NCBI GenBank assembly: GCA_050084985.1
Contig: JBITNC010000001.1
Coordinates: forward strand, 8,990,001-9,054,000
Length of the DNA stretch: 64,000 nucleotides
Direction of reading: 5' to 3'
Source: Nageia nagi
Lineage: Eukaryota > Pinophyta
The notes below the pieces were generated by a model. That model was given only the letters and a program-made list of their open reading frames with translations, ran no database searches and was not told the DNA's origin. Position 1 is the stretch's first letter, and every line of letters begins with the position of its first letter. Below are positions 1 through 10,131 of this stretch, piece by piece. The position numbers and the translations under genes are program-made.

Positions 1-479
1 CTGACATTTTAAAACCTTTTCCTAATGTGATAATCTTTATCTTTAAAAAACTAAAGTTTAAATGTTTCCATAATGGTCTGCACTTCTTTGAAAATCCTAT
101 TACCTTGTTTTCTTTTATTTAACTAGGGGATTCAAAATTTGAAATCCAATTCAGGCACTCCCATCTAATTTTTGGGAATGCATGCGTGATGGAGGAGGGG
201 GTCCTTTTTTAGATTAGGTATTCTACATTCCTCTATTTGGCTATGTTGGGGTCCATTTTGTTTGCTCCTTTTCAACTATGCAAGTCTACTCATTTGTCTT
301 CCCATTTTCGTTGCATTCTCCCTCAAAATTGGGTTATCCTCCCTTTATGATTGAAATTATTTTGCATTGTTCACTTGAAATGGAATACACTACTCTCCAT
401 AGTGCTTCTTTTCATTCTAAAAGAGTTCCATGGTATTTTCATCATTAAGAGACATCTCTATTTCCATATCAATTCCAAA
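1..479. other. Unresolved repeat-derived sequence
   Basis: No convincing coding frame. It lies just downstream (minus sense) of the zinc knuckle of a LINE ORF1 remnant, so it is probably the decayed ORF1-ORF2 linker of that element. The plus-strand open frame near 351-584 is the antisense of the LINE reading and has no features of its own. Confidence 0.3.
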
Positions 480-1900
480 ATATTGGTTCTTTTCACTTCA
501 TTCTCCTTTTCTTTACCCACTGATCTTCTTCACTCCTTTAAAGTTTTGGATTTCCTTGGATATTTTTGTGAATTGCTTCTGTAGATGCCCTAATTGTTGA
601 CAGTTGAAGCATTTGAGAGTGAAGTGTTCATATTCTATATTTTGTACCCAGTTACTCCAAATAGATGATAATGTAAATATTTTTTTCCATTGACCATTTA
701 TATTCATCCAAATACATATTATTACCTTCAAGATATTCTCCTTAGTTCTCAAGTCTTTTACTATATACTCATCAATGCCTTGGAACTCTTCACTGGCATT
801 TCCCATCTTTTTTAAAGCTTTCTTTATCTAAACTATATTAGCAAGGCATAGAGATTGATCCAAATTGGGTATCTTATAGGTTTATTAGTGAATTGATTGA
901 AATGTCTATCTCATTTCCTCATATAAATTCCTTAGGCCAAAAACCCAATTCTTCTCATCTTTTAGAACCCATTTCATATCATACATGTCTTTAAAAATAA
1001 ACATGAAGAAATTACATGGTAGAAGTATTGTTGTAAATTGTAATGTAATATTGTGTAATATTTCTCTTTAATGTAAATCCGCTTAATACTTAAAGTATAT
1101 TTAGATACCTTAAAGTATTAAGAGAATAAATATAGAAAGAGGAATAAATATAGAAACACCTTTAACCTTACCCTTGGGTAAAATGAAGGTTAAAGGGTGG
1201 GTTTCTTCTTATAAATAGAGAGGTACCCCTCTCATTATGTAACTTGATGAAGCATGGTAATGTTTTTCTTGTAGAGATGCTCTTGTAGGAGCTTTGTAGA
1301 AAAGTTCTTGAGAATTTGTAGCAGAGTTATCTTGTGAGAAGTAATAAAATGATGGTTCAAAGTGGATGTACTCCCAAGAGATGGAGGAACCCCTATACAT
1401 GATGTGTTATCTTTTGTGTGATTGTTTATTACTTGGCTAGAAAGATGAATATTAGATTTTATTAGAGAAGATTCAAGGTGATCTTGGTTTATGAAATCCT
1501 TCAATTCCATCAAGTATGAGCTTAAACCTACCACCAACATCAAAGTATGCTTTTGCAAATTCCACCAAATCTTTCCTATTTGGTCTCCTTCCTCTCATTT
1601 TGTAGATAAGAACATTGAGAGATCCTTTAAATATATCAGTTCATCATCCTTTATTATCAGAGAGTCTTTGAAAGTTATATTCATTCTCATTATTCCTTGA
1701 TCTTTCACCTAGATCTTCTTGGTAGACAAGAAGTATCACTTCCAATTTATATGCATGGTTCATTGCATCATCTTTTGTTCCTTTGAATGCTTTGACATAG
1801 TTTTTACCATTTGTGGCTCTATTTTTGTTCTTCTTTCTTTGGTTCTTTGTGACTCTTTTGATTATGGCTCCCACCACTTTTTCTCTTTCAATTATGTCAT
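480..1900 (-). pseudogene. LINE (L1-type) ORF1 remnant, DUF4283 plus zinc knuckle
   Basis: Reading the minus strand from about 1900 down gives a basic N-terminal part, then a DUF4283-like stretch (PIWINLYALL near 880, a KKMGNASEEFQGID segment near 800), and then a degenerate CCHC knuckle CFNCQQLGHLQKQF near 600 whose last Cys is Phe. This order (DUF4283, then knuckle) is typical of plant L1 ORF1 RNA-binding proteins, which coat LINE RNA during target-primed reverse transcription. Several stops and frame changes make it dead. A solo LTR at 1029-1512 splits it, and the flanking halves rejoin once the LTR and one copy of the 5-bp duplication are removed. The family call is an inference from motif order; element limits are not visible. 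Confidence 0.6.
1029..1512 (+). mobile_element. Solo LTR of a Ty1/copia element
   Basis: A 484-bp block begins TGTTGTAAATTG and ends CCATCA, with 5-bp direct repeats AGTAT at 1024-1028 and 1513-1517. It shares blocks with the LTR of copia element A read in the opposite orientation: a TTGTAATG(A/T)AATATTGTG start, a cctta(c)cccttgggt core, a TATAAATAGAG TATA box near 1211, and GGATGTACTCCCAAG near 1363. Plus-oriented LTR with no internal domain, so LTR-LTR recombination probably removed the rest. It sits in the minus-strand LINE ORF1 remnant. Confidence 0.75.
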
Positions 1901-2141
1901 TCCTATGTGACCATTCCCTTCTACCCTAGGTCTTCACTTCTTTATTCTCCACTCGATGGCTCTCCACACATTGGCTCTCCTCTCATTGTCTCTCCACTCA
2001 CTAGCTCTTCACTTGTTGGTTTCCTCTCGTTGGTTCTCCGTGGCTCTGATCACATTCGTATTCATCCTTGGACATACCTTGTCTTGAATCCTTATGAGAA
2101 TTATCAATTATCACTCAGATAAAATCAAATGCATTCCCTAG

Positions 2142-2144
<3 letters not shown>

Positions 2145-2174
<30 letters not shown>
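2145..2174. repeat. (TA)n microsatellite
   Basis: About 15 uninterrupted TA units, followed by further AT-rich and GTAT-rich sequence to about 2215. Confidence 0.95.
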
Positions 2175-2182
<8 letters not shown>

Positions 2183-4699
2183 TTATTGTTATGTATGTTG
2201 TATGTATGTATGTGCATTGGAGGAGTTTGGGTGCTAGTCTCTTCATACAGTTTCTATTTTGAGGCTCATTATGAAAGTACATTTCATTTCACTATGGAAA
2301 TTGCTTGATGTGTGATCCTATGAAGTGGCGATATCATCATTATAGTAATGTTTAGGTTGGATGCAACTCAGGTGTATTTTCTTGAAGGCTCACACTCGAT
2401 AATATTTTAGCTCCTTCTCATGAGCAAGAAAATAGTGTAAAATTTGGATATGATGGTGATAAGATCAATCCATTATTATTTTTGCTACAATATCATACTA
2501 TCTCCTTTACTTCACCATCATGACTTTGTAGGCGATTTGATGGATATCATGATGAATTTTAGACCTCATGAACCATGGTTCTACAAGGTACTAGATTTTT
2601 CATATTTCTTTCATATTGTAGGGGAGTTTATTGATGTTGAGAAGTCATTTTGGTTGGAAAGTAGTGCATAATATGATGTTTTAAAGTAATTTAACCTTAG
2701 TATCTCCCACAGTTATTGTGGGTCTCTATTTTATTTTTAAGTGGATATTTTCTTATTTCATACTATAATAATAGACTCCAATCCATTGCTTTACCTTGAA
2801 CAAACATAATAGGTTGCAAATACAAAATTCCATAAAATTTTGGAGAATGGGGGATTTTGGTCTTTTTTCCTTCATCTTAGAGACTATAATGTTGATCTTT
2901 CTAAGTAGATGGCTCTATCCTAAGTTGGGGATAATGTAAGTATCTTTGGATATGACTTCATGCTCAATGAGGCACTTTTAGAGGAGATTTTGAGTTTTAA
3001 AGCATCAATGTCAAAGGTATTTCTAAAGAAGTCAATAAGTTTTTCAAGGAGGAGAAACTTGTAGAGTAGAAAGGGGGTATTGCTTGACTCTCCCTCCTAC
3101 ATCCATGGCAAAAGATCTTTTAGGTTTTGATAGCATATTTTACCCTAAACATAGACTTGGAAATCATGTGTAGCTTCCACCTAGCATTTCTCAACTATAT
3201 TCACCATGAAAAAGTCTTCTATGTGCCAAGTTTTTTGTTGAATTATCTTGGTAAGACTTTCCTAGATGTTCATAATGGGAAGAAGTCACATCCTATACAT
3301 TAGAGGCTATTATTCTTGACCTTCACCCATGTGGTCCCTCATATAGGTTTGAGGTCCAATTGTTGTAGGAAATGAAGAAGTGCAAAGTGGTTTTGGATGA
3401 GGAAGGATAGAGAGAAGGAATTTTAGATCTTAGCTAGTGGGATGCCCCTAAGTAATAAAAAAAGGACTCCCCTACTCTCTTTAAAGAATTAGAGACTTAT
3501 TTAAACAAGCAAGAAGAGTCAGAGTTTGAAAAGTTTCCAAATACTAAGCTTTAATGTGAATATGTTTATGCGGATTGAAAAACTCCTAAGCATGTCTACC
3601 ATCTCCAAAAAGGGAAGGCCAAGGTTGAGCTAGTTGAGGAGGTAGCTTCATATGGGAGCATAGAGGTAATTGTAGACAAAGGTGACCATTCAGACTAGAA
3701 TATAAGAGAAGTTTTACAAGCTTTGAAGATAATTTCCATATGAGGTTCTAGGTCTGGTGGAGAAAATATTTTTAATCTATAGGTGATTCAACTCTCTTTT
3801 ATGGTACTAGAAAGCTTGGTGGAGTTTTAAGATCAACTTTTGGATATACAATTAGATCTAAATTTGAAGGATTTAGGAGGGTGGATGGATCTAGTAATCT
3901 AGAAATCAATGGAATTTTAGTTTTATTTTTCTTGGCATGTTGTTCAAGACTCTTTGGGCTATTTATTTCATGTTTATTTGATTCTTGTAATTTAGTTTTC
4001 TCATTTATAGGTTGGCTTTCAACTCATCAAAGGTTGGTGAATCCCATCATTAATGTTTTGTTTGGAGCCATGATGTTTGTCTTTGAAGATAATGGATGGA
4101 GTTACCTTTGTAGCTTATTCTTTTATTTCCTCTTATCATTTGAGAAGGTTTTACTTCTTAGAAATATTTTTATTTGTTAGAGTTTGAATTGCCTCATTAT
4201 TATATGAGGATGCGAAGATCAAGTGTTCTTCCTTAGAACTATTAAAGGAGAAGCCTTTTATGGTTTGACCTCTTGAATCTTATTGGACATCAAATAAAAA
4301 ATATTGAGATGAAAGGAATTACCAAATGTACATTCTAGAGGCTAAAGATTTGTAAGATTCAACTTTTACATCATTTTATTTTGATATGTTATTTACCACT
4401 GAAAGATGATCCTCCTCCTAATATTCACCATTAATGTTGCTACCATTCTACATAGTTTTATGTTTTGAAGTATCCTTTTCTAAAGGGGAGACAAAGAAAA
4501 TAAGCTCTTGATATTTTTTTAATGGGATTATCTTTAAATAAATACTCCTTATGTGCCTATCTTATTAAGCAATAACATATCAAAGAGAAGTTTTAATAAT
4601 CAATGTTTTGGGTCCAAGCTCTCCAACATGAATTCAATGTGATTGATTGTGATTTGAAGAATCCATCCATGCATTAATTATTTCCTTATGGAGTTCCCA
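2175..4699. other. Unresolved decayed sequence
   Basis: No recognisable domain. Plus-strand translation gives short Lys- and Ser-rich runs with many stops near 2880-3850. A hydrophobic open frame of 99 codons follows at 3881-4180, with several Phe/Leu-rich membrane-like segments but no ribosome or splice context. The density of stops suggests old transposon sequence, but I could not name a family. Confidence 0.3.
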
Positions 4700-5100
4700 T
4701 ATATTATCCACATTCCACATTATATGGTGATTAGCACTTAGGAATGTGTCAATGAAATTTCTAATCTTTTTTATGGCTTTTTGGCTCTAAAATTTGGCTC
4801 GAAAGGCATTCTACAAGTTTACCTTTACATGAAAAACCATGATATTTTCCAATAGGGGGTGAAATCTTAAGACCATTATTGTATATACAACCCCCATTTC
4901 TCAAAAACTAGCAACATTTATGCTTTAAATACCAATCCCTATCCTCAAGATTCTCAAAGATAACCATGAAAAAATTGCAAGGGAGTAGAATAATACAGAG
5001 CTTATAGTCCCAAAAACTTTTGACAAGTTTTATCAAATCCTTTTCACATGGGCACTAACCTCTTATTTTGTAAACTATTATGCAAGTTTCCAATTCTAGT
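4700..5100 (-). pseudogene. Possible second LINE ORF1 remnant (DUF4283-like)
   Basis: Minus-strand reading shows a phenylalanine-rich segment resembling the start of DUF4283 (FFMVIFENLEDRDWYL, allowing one frame change, near 4960-4900), followed by short KISWFFM-like and NFRAKKP runs towards 4750. In plant L1 elements a segment of this kind precedes the IARxFGRF core. Heavy decay and frame changes keep this tentative. The plus-strand open frame at 5080-5343 has no supporting feature. Confidence 0.3.
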
Positions 5101-5519
5101 AAATCCATTCCAACTTCATCATCCTTAATTCAAAGTGAGATTGGGGGATCATTCATAGGAAGCATTTGTGTATTTTTAATCAGTTCCATGTATCTTGTAT
5201 CATGGTTCAAACACCTTCCCTTGATCATAAGGTTGTTATCCCTTTTGCAGCCATTAATTGCATATGGTTCCTTGTGTGAGAGTCACCTTTATTCCCATGG
5301 TACAAAACCTATCAATCAACAAATTAAATTTGATAATCAATGAACAAACCATGATACCACCAAGTTACACATACAATACCACCCCACTAATTTGAAGTGC
5401 TATAAATACCACATCAAATAATACTAAGAACCAACAAGGAAGAGGAAGTAGCAGAGCCACCAATCAGTAAAGAGTTATAGAGATACCAATAGAGGAGATA
5501 ACCAAACAAAGGAAGAGAT
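5101..5519. other. No gene seen; upstream of the decayed plus-strand ORF series
   Basis: AT-rich sequence with a TATAAATACC motif near 5401 on the plus strand, about 120 bp before the ATG at 5520. This could be the core promoter or leader of the degraded element that follows, but no LTR boundary or primer-binding site is visible. Confidence 0.25.
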
Positions 5520-6520
5520 ATGGCGTCGAAATAGAAGAAACCCCAACTCATCAACTAGGAGGAGGATCGATTTGTAGAGAGTTTGCTTGGCTACCATTTC
5601 ATGGAGGTACCAGAAAGAGTATAGAGTATTGACAAATTAATTTCATACATCAAGACCACAAAGCTAGAGGATCCAAAAATTGTAGATGCATAGGAGGACA
5701 TGATTGAATTAATAGTGGACCAACAAAAAATATTCCAAAAAGTGGGGTTGATTAACTTAGTGAACATGTCGATTGTCTACTCCTGCGAAAATGTAGTAAA
5801 ATTTATTTACAGTTGATACCAACAAAATAGGCTATGGTTGGATAAACTATATGATATAACATAGGAGGTTATGGAATAGATAACTAAAGCAGATAGGGGT
5901 TGATTCCCACCTAATGTATAAGAGGAACCCAGTTAAAGCTAAGACCATAGAACACCTAATGGGCACAAAAACAAATACAAAATCAATGGATATGGGATCA
6001 ATTATGGTACACCATGTTCGAGCTACAACAATTATAATATCAAGAATATTATACCACAACAACATTATGGAAACACAATGTGTGTTGGCTTATGACATAA
6101 TGTATAGGAAAATGGAATACGCCCAAATTAACATATTCCTACAGTAGCTGCAACAAAATGACCATGTGGTAAAATCTAATAGTCAAGGTTATGGAATAGA
6201 TAAATAAAGCAGATAGGGGTTGATTCCCACCTAATGTATAAGAGGAACCCAGTTAAATCTAAGACTATAGAACACCTGATGGACACAAAAACAAATACAA
6301 AATCAATGGATATGGGATCAATTATGGTACACCATGTTCAAGCTACAACAATTATAATCTCAAGAAGATTATACCACAACAACATTATGGCAACACAATG
6401 TGTGTTGGCTTATGACATAATGTATAGGAAAATGGAATACGCCCAAATCAACATATTCCTAGAGCAACTGCAACAAAATGACCATGTGGTAAAATCTAAT
6501 AATTAAGAAAAATGTTGTTT
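5520..6520 (+). pseudogene. Decayed gag-like ORF with stops at presumed Gln codons
   Basis: From the ATG at 5520 one frame reads MASK-stop-KKPQLIN-stop-EEDRFVESLLGY and continues as an acidic, helical sequence to about 5880. Most stops in the first 370 bp are TAG following the pattern x-TAG-(G/A), each one C-to-T change from CAG; a TGA near 5814 also breaks the frame. Beyond 5880 the frame passes into a Gly/Asn/Tyr-rich segment, then into a 320-bp tandem duplication. The second duplicate keeps a 90-codon open frame (6234-6506) in another phase, which is probably incidental. No zinc knuckle, protease or RT follows directly. Gag of an LTR element is my best guess; the family is not recognised. 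Confidence 0.35.
5867..6506. repeat. 320-bp tandem duplication
   Basis: Two head-to-tail copies, 5867-6186 and 6187-6506, start ggttatggaatagata and end near catgtggtaaaatctaata. They differ at only a few positions (for example aactaaag versus aaataaag near the start, and ttcctacagtagctg versus ttcctagagcaactg near the end). The duplication is younger than most of the surrounding decay. Confidence 0.95.
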
Positions 6521-8067
6521 TCAAATACAATTTTTAGTTTTAGCCACAATGTACTTTTTGTAAAGGTTTCCCTTCAAGCGATCAATTTTTGCACTTTGAA
6601 AAAAAGAGAAGAAAGAGGAAGTAGTAAGCACAATGGGGAGAATTGATATGGAAAGCACATTGATAATCATCAAAATCTATATAGATCTCCATGTTCGAAC
6701 TATGAATTTTATGGTATAGGTAAAAGAGGTTTGAAGCTTGATCTAGAGACACATAAGGATACCGGTATGAGCTCTCATCAAATTCCAAAACTTTAGCAAT
6801 AAAACATATTTAGCAGTGAAGATCAAAAATATATTGGTGAAGTCCAATGATCCAACACTAGGGTATATGGAAAGGGTGCTTCCATATAAATTCAATTATA
6901 GTAACTGCCAAAGATTCATCAAATTTATGAAAAAGCAAAAAGGGGGGAACCATAAACTCAACCATCTCATGCAATACCAAGCTCCTTTGTACTAATTCAC
7001 TAATCCTTGAAGAGTGCAGCAAAGAGGAAAGAATAAGACTTGAAGACCAAGTTAATGGGTGATGTACCCTAGTAAACCAAATAGAGAATGCACTGCATTG
7101 ATGAAGGAACAAGTAGAGAAATGGTAGCAAATAAATCCAACTGATAAGAGATACCCCAAGAGTCATTAGCTATGGAGATTCTAGATACTAGGCAATCCAT
7201 CCACCCTATCATCAATGAACAACAATCATCATTGCCATATTCATCATCGGTAGCATCAACTTCCATACCCCAACCACCATTATCTTAAGTAAATTTTGGC
7301 ATTTTTATTCCAGTTCCTATTTGTCTTTCTAGTTTAGTTTCCATCCTTATTTCTATTTCCATTTTTGCTTCAATTCCAATACTGATACCTATCACTACTC
7401 CACACAAACTATCAATACCTCAAATCCCTAGATTCATCGACACTACCATTGTCACCACCACCCTGACGGGCCACACTTCTAGTAGCCAATAATCTATCCC
7501 TCGCCACTACAATAGAGTAGGAACAAGTACACATCCTTGGATGCAACCCTTCCTATATTCATACCACATATCCATTTCTAAGTACATTAAGCCATAAATT
7601 TTGCCAATTCCATACTCTGACATTACTAGAAATCACCACTACAACCTAGCCAATATAAGTCACTTCTATATTCTAGGATACTACTTAATTAATGAAATAG
7701 TGAACAAGAACATCGACTCATTCCATCAAGCTCATCAATTCCAACATAAAGAGCTTACAAAGATAATCCAATCGATAGTATACCAACTCTAACAACACAT
7801 CCAATATCCTTCCATTCCTTCACCAAAGCTAACCAAGAAGTTAGAACAATTGGTCTCTACCACCATAACCAAAATTACCCAACCCACCGATAACCCTAAC
7901 CTACTCACCCTCATATATGAGAAATTCCCTTCCATCGAATTCCAACCTAATCATACCATCAACCAACAATTACATGCAATCACCACCCATCACTAATAGG
8001 TGATCCACCAAATTTAGTATTAGTGCCAAGAGAATATATAAAAGTAAAAAACACTCATAAGGTAGAG
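6521..8067. other. Low-complexity, Pro/Thr/Ile-rich decayed sequence
   Basis: No domain seen. The plus strand from about 7300 to 8000 translates in patches to a Ser/Thr/Pro/Ile-rich, His- and Tyr-containing sequence (62-codon open frame at 7601-7792) that leads towards the coiled-coil frame at 8068. It may be the proline-rich N-terminal part of the same decayed protein. Minus-strand open frames at 6582-7266 are antisense of this low-complexity DNA. Confidence 0.3.
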
Positions 8068-9060
8068 ATGGAGCAATATAAGAAAAACATCACTCAATTA
8101 AGGATGATTCAACCAATTGAAGACACAAAAATAGAGGTTAAACAACTCCATGTAGAGCATGAAGTGAAAATAGAAAAACCTTGATTTCAAAAAGAGAAGG
8201 AAATCAACATGCTCTAGCTAATTTGGGAGGAGTTTGAAGAGCTTCACACTAAGAAGGGAATGGTTGAACAAATTCTCCAGGTGGAAACATAAGAAATGAC
8301 AAAATTGATGGAACAAAATAAACAACTACAGGAGGAGATTAACTAACTCACAAAGAAGGTGGAACAAGTAACTACTATGAAAGAAGAGATACCCTACCTA
8401 AATAAGGAGGTAGAAAGGGTAATAACAATGCAAGGGGAGTTGAAGCAACTTAAGCATCATGAAGAGAAAGAATACAACCAGCATAAGGAAAAATTGAACT
8501 AGTCTATCAATTAGATATAGATCGATATTCACAACTATAGGGTCATGTGCTTCGACATCCAAAATTTTATTAATCAACAACAACAAGCATACCTCAAAGA
8601 CATCAACACCCAAATGGTTTAATTTCAACAATAGGCATAAGAAATACATAAATAGTTCCTTCTTCCAATTTCCAAACTCCATGAGCTAATGAAAATAACT
8701 CAAAAAATATTGGACCTAGAAGCTAGGGTGAAGGAGAGGGAAATTGTAGTCAAAAATATAATTAAGGAGCTGCAACAAATAAATAAAGTACACTACACAT
8801 AGATAACTTAATTGGAGTAGTTGATGGCCCAAGAGAAGATCAACCCCTTCCAAGAAAACTAGGTTAGAGTTCAGCTTAACTCCTTCCATCACCAAATAAA
8901 CCATGATACCAAGTTCTGAATTCTTCAGTAGGAGAAATACTCAGCATAGCTAGAGTTTGGCCCCATTGACCCACTACCTCCAATTCTAGACCCCATCCAA
9001 TAATAGCTTCAACAAGCAACTGGCGACCCTCACAACATCGATGTTGTCCCATGACTCAAA
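8068..9060 (+). pseudogene. Gln/Glu/Lys-rich coiled-coil ORF, frame kept but about 20 stops
   Basis: From the ATG at 8068 a single frame runs about 990 bp with no frameshift and reads as a long coiled coil (ITQLRMIQPIEDTKIEVKQL near the start, LTKKVEQVTTMKEEIPYLNK near 8350, LEARVKEREIVVKNIIKELQ near 8714). In-frame stops include TAG at 8215, 8500, 8512, 8518, 8632, 8653, 8800, 8818, 8860, 8926 and 8947, TAA at 8290, 8344, 8620, 8638 and 8809, and TGA at 8182 and 8917. TAG, TAA and TGA are one C-to-T step from CAG, CAA and CGA, which fits decay of methylated cytosines in a Gln-rich protein. The family is unknown; a structural protein of a retroelement is the likeliest source. Confidence 0.5.
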
Positions 9061-9540
9061 ATTGATATGTAAATCACTAAGTGCAATGTAATCAAGTGCA
9101 GCTATAAAGCTAGTTATTGATTGATGATATATGTATGAATGTATTTTTGAAGTAAATATAATGAAGGACCTTTGATTGAATTATGATGCTATGCATGTCT
9201 GATGAAGGCACGAATGAAAAAGTAAAAAGAAATAAACTAAAAAAAACATGATTCTAAAAGGTAAAAACTAACTAAGGATAGTTATGAAAAGGATAAAATA
9301 CCTAAAAAGGGTAAGCTGCTAAGATGGGATGATCACCTATAAAAAGAATAAACAAGAGAATACAACATGTATGGTGACTTCCTTAGATAACTCTTTGCTA
9401 GGGAAGACACCACCCATCCCAAAATCGATCCAATGTCTCATCAATTTTACCTGATTCTTATGATGTAAACAATTACCCACTATAATTGTTCCCTTACGCA
9501 AAATTGGACCTCCATCAATTCTTGATTATTGCTTACCTAT

Positions 9541-10131
9541 TAGAATCCTAATCATACAAACAACCTATCGTCCAAAGGTAGATGTATGGGAAATGATAGT
9601 TAGGGGCAAATATATGATAATAGTGGTGGATGCCCATCGAATGTTTTTGGAGCATGAGTGAGAATTATCTAAATTAAGGTTTGCTTTTTTGAGTTGGCCC
9701 TACGAGATCTTGTGTGTATGGTTAAAATGTGCAACAAAAATATTGACTCGTAGGCACCCCAATGACTACTGAATCAAGATCTCAATCATAAACGAAGTAG
9801 TATTGGAATAGATAATGCAACAGTTGCCTTATGTGAGGGTGGTATTCGATTACATTGACTATTTCACCCAACCTTATTAACCAAGTATCAATAACTTACA
9901 AGCATTCCAATTTTAGAGAACTCAAATTCAATGCCAAATAAAGAGTATATGTTGATTGAAGATGATTATTGAAAAAATGACAAGAATACTATAGACTCAA
10001 AAAAAAGCAAGTGAAAAGGACCAATAGCCCTATTTGTACTACTATTGCATTGGACTTACATAAGGTTTTGGACCTCCCTTTCAACATCCAAGCTACCTTG
10101 GTCATCAAACTTTTTAATATGAGAGATTCAT
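9541..10131 (+). pseudogene. Second frame-preserved decayed ORF
   Basis: A 590-bp plus-strand frame reads VDVWEMIVRGKYMIIVVDAH near 9580, LRFAFLSWPYEILCVWLKCA near 9680, then a Gln-rich tail. All nine or so stops are TGA, TAG or TAA reachable by C-to-T from CGA, CAG or CAA, and no indel is needed. It follows the coiled-coil frame by about 480 bp in another phase, so both probably belong to one old element. I do not recognise a domain. The open frame at 10222-10440 just downstream may be a continuation after a frameshift. Confidence 0.4.

Noticed and set aside
3881-4180. Membrane protein gene of 99 residues
   Set aside because: Hydrophobic composition follows from T-rich DNA; no conserved motif and the region around it is decayed repeat sequence.
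8068-9060. Alternative genetic code (TAA/TAG as Gln) as an explanation of the in-frame stops
   Set aside because: The intact GT64 gene and B pol in the same window use standard stops, normal CAG and CAA codons are also frequent, and TGA appears at Arg-like sites; C-to-T decay explains all three.
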